Assembly: GCA_016210895.1 (NCBI GenBank)
Contig: JACQTG010000097.1
Span: 1-6,861, forward strand
Length of the DNA stretch: 6,861 nucleotides
Direction of reading: 5' to 3'
Source of the DNA: Acidobacteriota bacterium
Lineage (GTDB): Bacteria > Acidobacteriota > Terriglobia > Acidoferrales > 2-02-FULL-67-57
Shown here: piece by piece, positions 4,338 through 6,861 of the stretch
Layout: each line of letters starts with the position of its first letter
Position numbering within the stretch: the stretch's first letter is position 1
Translations under genes and position numbers: made by a program
The notes under the pieces: model-generated
Databases searched by the model: none
What the model was told of the DNA's origin: nothing
The model's input: only the letters and a program-made list of their open reading frames with translations

Positions 4338-6861
4338 ATGAGCGACTCGCAGGCGCGGCGCAGTTGGCGCGAATGGAAGCTGCGCTCGCAGGCGCTGGTG
4401 CTGGCGCTGGTGACCCTGGCTGCGGTCGTCTATGCGGTGGTCAACTTCAACCAGCGGGCCCACTACGTCCGCCCCTACGACGGGATTGATTGGGAGAAGA
4501 CCTCCGCGGGAGTCGAGGCGGGCATCGTTTGGCAGGACACCCCGGGCGACCGGGCTGCCATCCGCCCCGGCGACATCCTGCTTTCGATCGACGGCCGGCC
4601 CATCCACAGTCCCTTCGACGTCACCAAGCAACTCTTCCGGGCCCAGCCCGGAACCCAGTTGAGCTACGAGCTGCGCCGCTTCGGCCACCCCACTCCCCTC
4701 ACCACGACGGTGGTGGCCATCCCCCAGCCCGACCCCTTCAGCCTGCGCGGCTTCCTGGAGTTCGTGGGTGTCCTCTACCTCGGCATCGGGCTCTTCGTCC
4801 TGCTCAAGCGCTGGAACGCCTCCCACGCCCTGCACTTTTACCTGTTCTGCCTGACCAGCTTCGTGTTCTACAGCTTCGCCTACAGCGGCAAGTTCAACAC
4901 CTTCGACTGGACTATCTACTGGGCCGACGTGGTGGCCCGCCTGCTGGCACCGGCCCTGTTTCTCCACTTCGCCCTGAGCTTCCCCGAACCCAAGCCCTGG
5001 TTCGAGGGGCGGCGCTGGCTGTTCGCGGGGGTCTATCTGCCGGCGGCGGCCCTGCTCGGCTATCACGTGGTGGTGGTGGGGGCGCCGCTCCTGCCGCGCT
5101 CCATCGAGCAGTTGAACTGGTTCGACCAGATCGAATTCCCCTACGTGGCCGTGCTCTTTCTCGTGGCTGCCGGCGTCTTCGAGTACACCTACCGCAGCTC
5201 CCGCGACCCGATGCTTACCCAGCAGATGAAGTGGGTCACCCGAGGCACTTGGCTCGCCATCATTCCCTTCACCGCCTTCTACGTGCTCCCGTTCTTCCTG
5301 GGCTTTGCCCCCACCGACTGGATGAAGCTCTCCACCCTCGCCCTGGTCTTCATCCCCTTGACCTTTGGCTACGCCATCGTCCGCTACCGGCTGATGGACG
5401 TCGACATCATCTTCCGCCGCGGCGTGGCCTACACCCTCGCCACCGCCACCATCGCCGGGCTCTACTTCGGCCTGGCCGCCGCGGTGGCGGAACTCTTCCA
5501 GACCCAGGTGGGCTTCGGCACCGGGGGCGTGGTGATCGCCATCATCATCGCCGCTGTCCTCTTCCAGCCCATCAAGGACTGGACCCAGCTCCAGCTCGAG
5601 CGCCTCTTCTACCGGGAGCGCTTCGACTACCGCCGCACCCTGGAAGAGTTCGGCCGCGAGCTTTCGAGCGAAGTCCACCTCGACCGGCTGCTCGGGAAAC
5701 TCCTCGACCGCCTGGGACGCACCCTGCCGGTCGAGCGCATGGCGATCTTCCTGGAAGAGGAAGCCGCCCCCGGCAGCTTCCGCCTGGCCCGCGGCCAGGG
5801 ACTCGGCCCCAGCACCCTGCCGGCCAGCTTCACCCGCAGCACGGATCCGGATCCCCGCCCCGGCGACCTGCGGATGGGCGAAGGCGGACAGCTCTCGAGC
5901 TTCTTGCCGCCCGTCGAGCAGCGCCGGATGGAACAGCTCGGCCTGCACTGCTTCCTTCCCTGCCGCATCCAGACCCGCACCATCGCCTTCCTGGCCCTGG
6001 GCAAGACCCCCGAAGACAGCTTCCTGACCAGCGAAGATCTGGAGCTGGTCGAAACCCTGGCCGACTACATCGCCATCGCCCTGGAAAACGCCCGCCTCTA
6101 CCAGCGCCTGGAGCAGAAGGCCGAGCAGATTGCCCAGCTCAAAGATTTCGGCGAGAACATCCTCGAGTCCACGAGCGTCGGCCTGGTGGCCGTCGACCCC
6201 GCCGACCGCATCGAGTCCTGGAACAGCTCCATGGAGCGCATCTTCGGGCGGCCCCGGCAGGAAGTTCTGGGCCGACCGCTCGGGGAAGTCTTCCCGCCCG
6301 CCCTGGTGCGGGAGCTCGAAGCCCGCCGGGGTGAGGCCACCCGGCTGAGCTCCATTTACAAGTTCTATCTGACCCGGCCGGACGGCAGCCGCCGGGTGAC
6401 GAACATCGCCCTGGCCCCGCTGGTCAGCAAGCAGGGCGCTCCCATCGGCCGGCTGCTCATCTTCGACGACATCACCGAGCGGGTGCAACTCGAAAGCCAG
6501 CTCCTGCAGGCGGAAAAGCTCACTTCTCTGGGGCTGCTGGCGGCCGGGGTGGCGCACGAAGTGAATACCCCGCTCGCTGTTATCTCGAACTACGCCCAGA
6601 TGCTCTCGAAGCAGCTGCCGGCGAGCGACTCCCGGGCCGCGCTGGTGGAAAGAATCGTCAAGCAGACCTTCCGGGCTTCGGAGATCATCTCCAGCCTGCT
6701 GAACTTCTCCCGCACCGGCGAGGCCGAGTTCGGCGCCGTCAGCCTGAACCGCGCCCTGGCCGACGTCCTGGGACTGGTGGAGCCGCAGCTGCGCTCCAGC
6801 AAGGTACGAGTCAGCACCGAGCTCGACGCCTCCCTGCCCCCCATCCAGGGCGACCCCGGCA
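4338..6861 (+). CDS. Membrane sensor histidine kinase: PDZ, multi-TM, GAF, PAS, HisKA, start of HATPase (3' truncated by window)
   Basis: The frame stays open from ATG 4338 to the window end, giving 841 residues with no stop. Residues 19-37 are a first membrane helix. Residues about 45-130 form an extracytoplasmic PDZ domain (RAAIRPGDILLSIDGRPI). From about 138 to 412 there are roughly nine further hydrophobic helices. A cytoplasmic linker (LERLFYRERFDYRRTLEEF, 420-438) leads into a GAF domain (about 445-585). A PAS domain follows (about 603-715; ILESTSVGLVAVD ... FDDITER). The dimerisation/phosphoacceptor domain (about 723-792) has the H-box GVAHEVNTPLAVIS with His740 (codon 6555-6557) as the phosphorylated residue. 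The ATP-binding domain begins at about 803 (VSLNRALADVLGLVEPQLR) and is cut before its N, G1 and G2 boxes. By family knowledge it autophosphorylates His740 and passes the phosphate to a response regulator, often an NtrC-type regulator encoded next door in such loci; here that would lie beyond the window. Codons are strongly GC-ending. The ligand is unknown; the PDZ domain suggests sensing of protein C-termini or envelope state, which is inference. Confidence 0.93.
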   Translation, partial: MSDSQARRSWREWKLRSQALVLALVTLAAVVYAVVNFNQRAHYVRPYDGIDWEKTSAGVEAGIVWQDTPGDRAAIRPGDILLSIDGRPIHSPFDVTKQLFRAQPGTQLSYELRRFGHPTPLTTTVVAIPQPDPFSLRGFLEFVGVLYLGIGLFVLLKRWNASHALHFYLFCLTSFVFYSFAYSGKFNTFDWTIYWADVVARLLAPALFLHFALSFPEPKPWFEGRRWLFAGVYLPAAALLGYHVVVVGAPLLPRSIEQLNWFDQIEFPYVAVLFLVAAGVFEYTYRSSRDPMLTQQMKWVTRGTWLAIIPFTAFYVLPFFLGFAPTDWMKLSTLALVFIPLTFGYAIVRYRLMDVDIIFRRGVAYTLATATIAGLYFGLAAAVAELFQTQVGFGTGGVVIAIIIAAVLFQPIKDWTQLQLERLFYRERFDYRRTLEEFGRELSSEVHLDRLLGKLLDRLGRTLPVERMAIFLEEEAAPGSFRLARGQGLGPSTLPASFTRSTDPDPRPGDLRMGEGGQLSSFLPPVEQRRMEQLGLHCFLPCRIQTRTIAFLALGKTPEDSFLTSEDLELVETLADYIAIALENARLYQRLEQKAEQIAQLKDFGENILESTSVGLVAVDPADRIESWNSSMERIFGRPRQEVLGRPLGEVFPPALVRELEARRGEATRLSSIYKFYLTRPDGSRRVTNIALAPLVSKQGAPIGRLLIFDDITERVQLESQLLQAEKLTSLGLLAAGVAHEVNTPLAVISNYAQMLSKQLPASDSRAALVERIVKQTFRASEIISSLLNFSRTGEAEFGAVSLNRALADVLGLVEPQLRSSKVRVSTELDASLPPIQGDPG

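Noticed and set aside
4490..6334. Plus-strand open frame of 614 codons inside the kinase gene in another frame
   Set aside because: It is R/P/H-rich with no domains and is fully contained in the kinase coding sequence; a GC-bias artefact.
4014..6557. Minus-strand open frame of 847 codons opposite the kinase and the end of the NHL gene
   Set aside because: The opposite strand encodes a clear multi-domain kinase with recognisable motifs. The antisense product is a low-complexity G/A/E/Q/H-rich sequence with no domain, as expected when strongly GC-ending codons suppress stops on the other strand. It also spans two unrelated genes and a spacer.

Overview
The window is GC-rich bacterial chromosome and most likely comes from Acidobacteriota. 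Three things point that way. The first gene looks like the C-terminal part of a GWxTD-domain protein. The second is a secreted IPT/NHL-repeat protein with recurrent GFSGDGGPAT loops. The third is a PDZ / multi-TM / GAF / PAS histidine kinase. All three protein types are familiar from that phylum. This is family recognition from the translated sequence, not a database search.

Layout, all genes on the + strand. (1) 1-696: 3' end of a GWxTD-family protein, cut by the window edge. (2) 697-788: a short spacer with a hairpin and a sigma70-like promoter (TTGACT, 18-base spacer, TAAGAT). (3) 789-4156: one long gene for an exported protein. It has a signal peptide, an IPT/TIG domain, about twelve NHL propeller blades, an Ig-like domain and a duplicated C-terminal beta-rich domain. 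A one-base frameshift in a GGGG run at 2693-2696 splits it into two reading frames (789-2726 and 2741-4156). Adding one G would give a single protein of about 1122 residues. (4) 4157-4337: a spacer with a weak hairpin, a possible promoter and a GC-rich leader hairpin. (5) 4338 to the window end: a membrane sensor histidine kinase, open at the 3' edge, complete through the phospho-accepting histidine but cut early in its ATPase domain.

The spacers and separate putative promoters suggest three independent transcription units rather than one operon. No functional link between the secreted propeller protein and the kinase is visible. The kinase probably senses something at or outside the membrane through its PDZ domain and signals to a response regulator beyond the window.

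No mobile element, CRISPR array, tRNA or rRNA was seen. The most interesting points are the frameshift in the NHL gene, the six-blade periodicity of its twelve repeats, the internal duplication of its C-terminal domain, a composition change inside that gene, and the PDZ-bearing sensor kinase with its structured leader.
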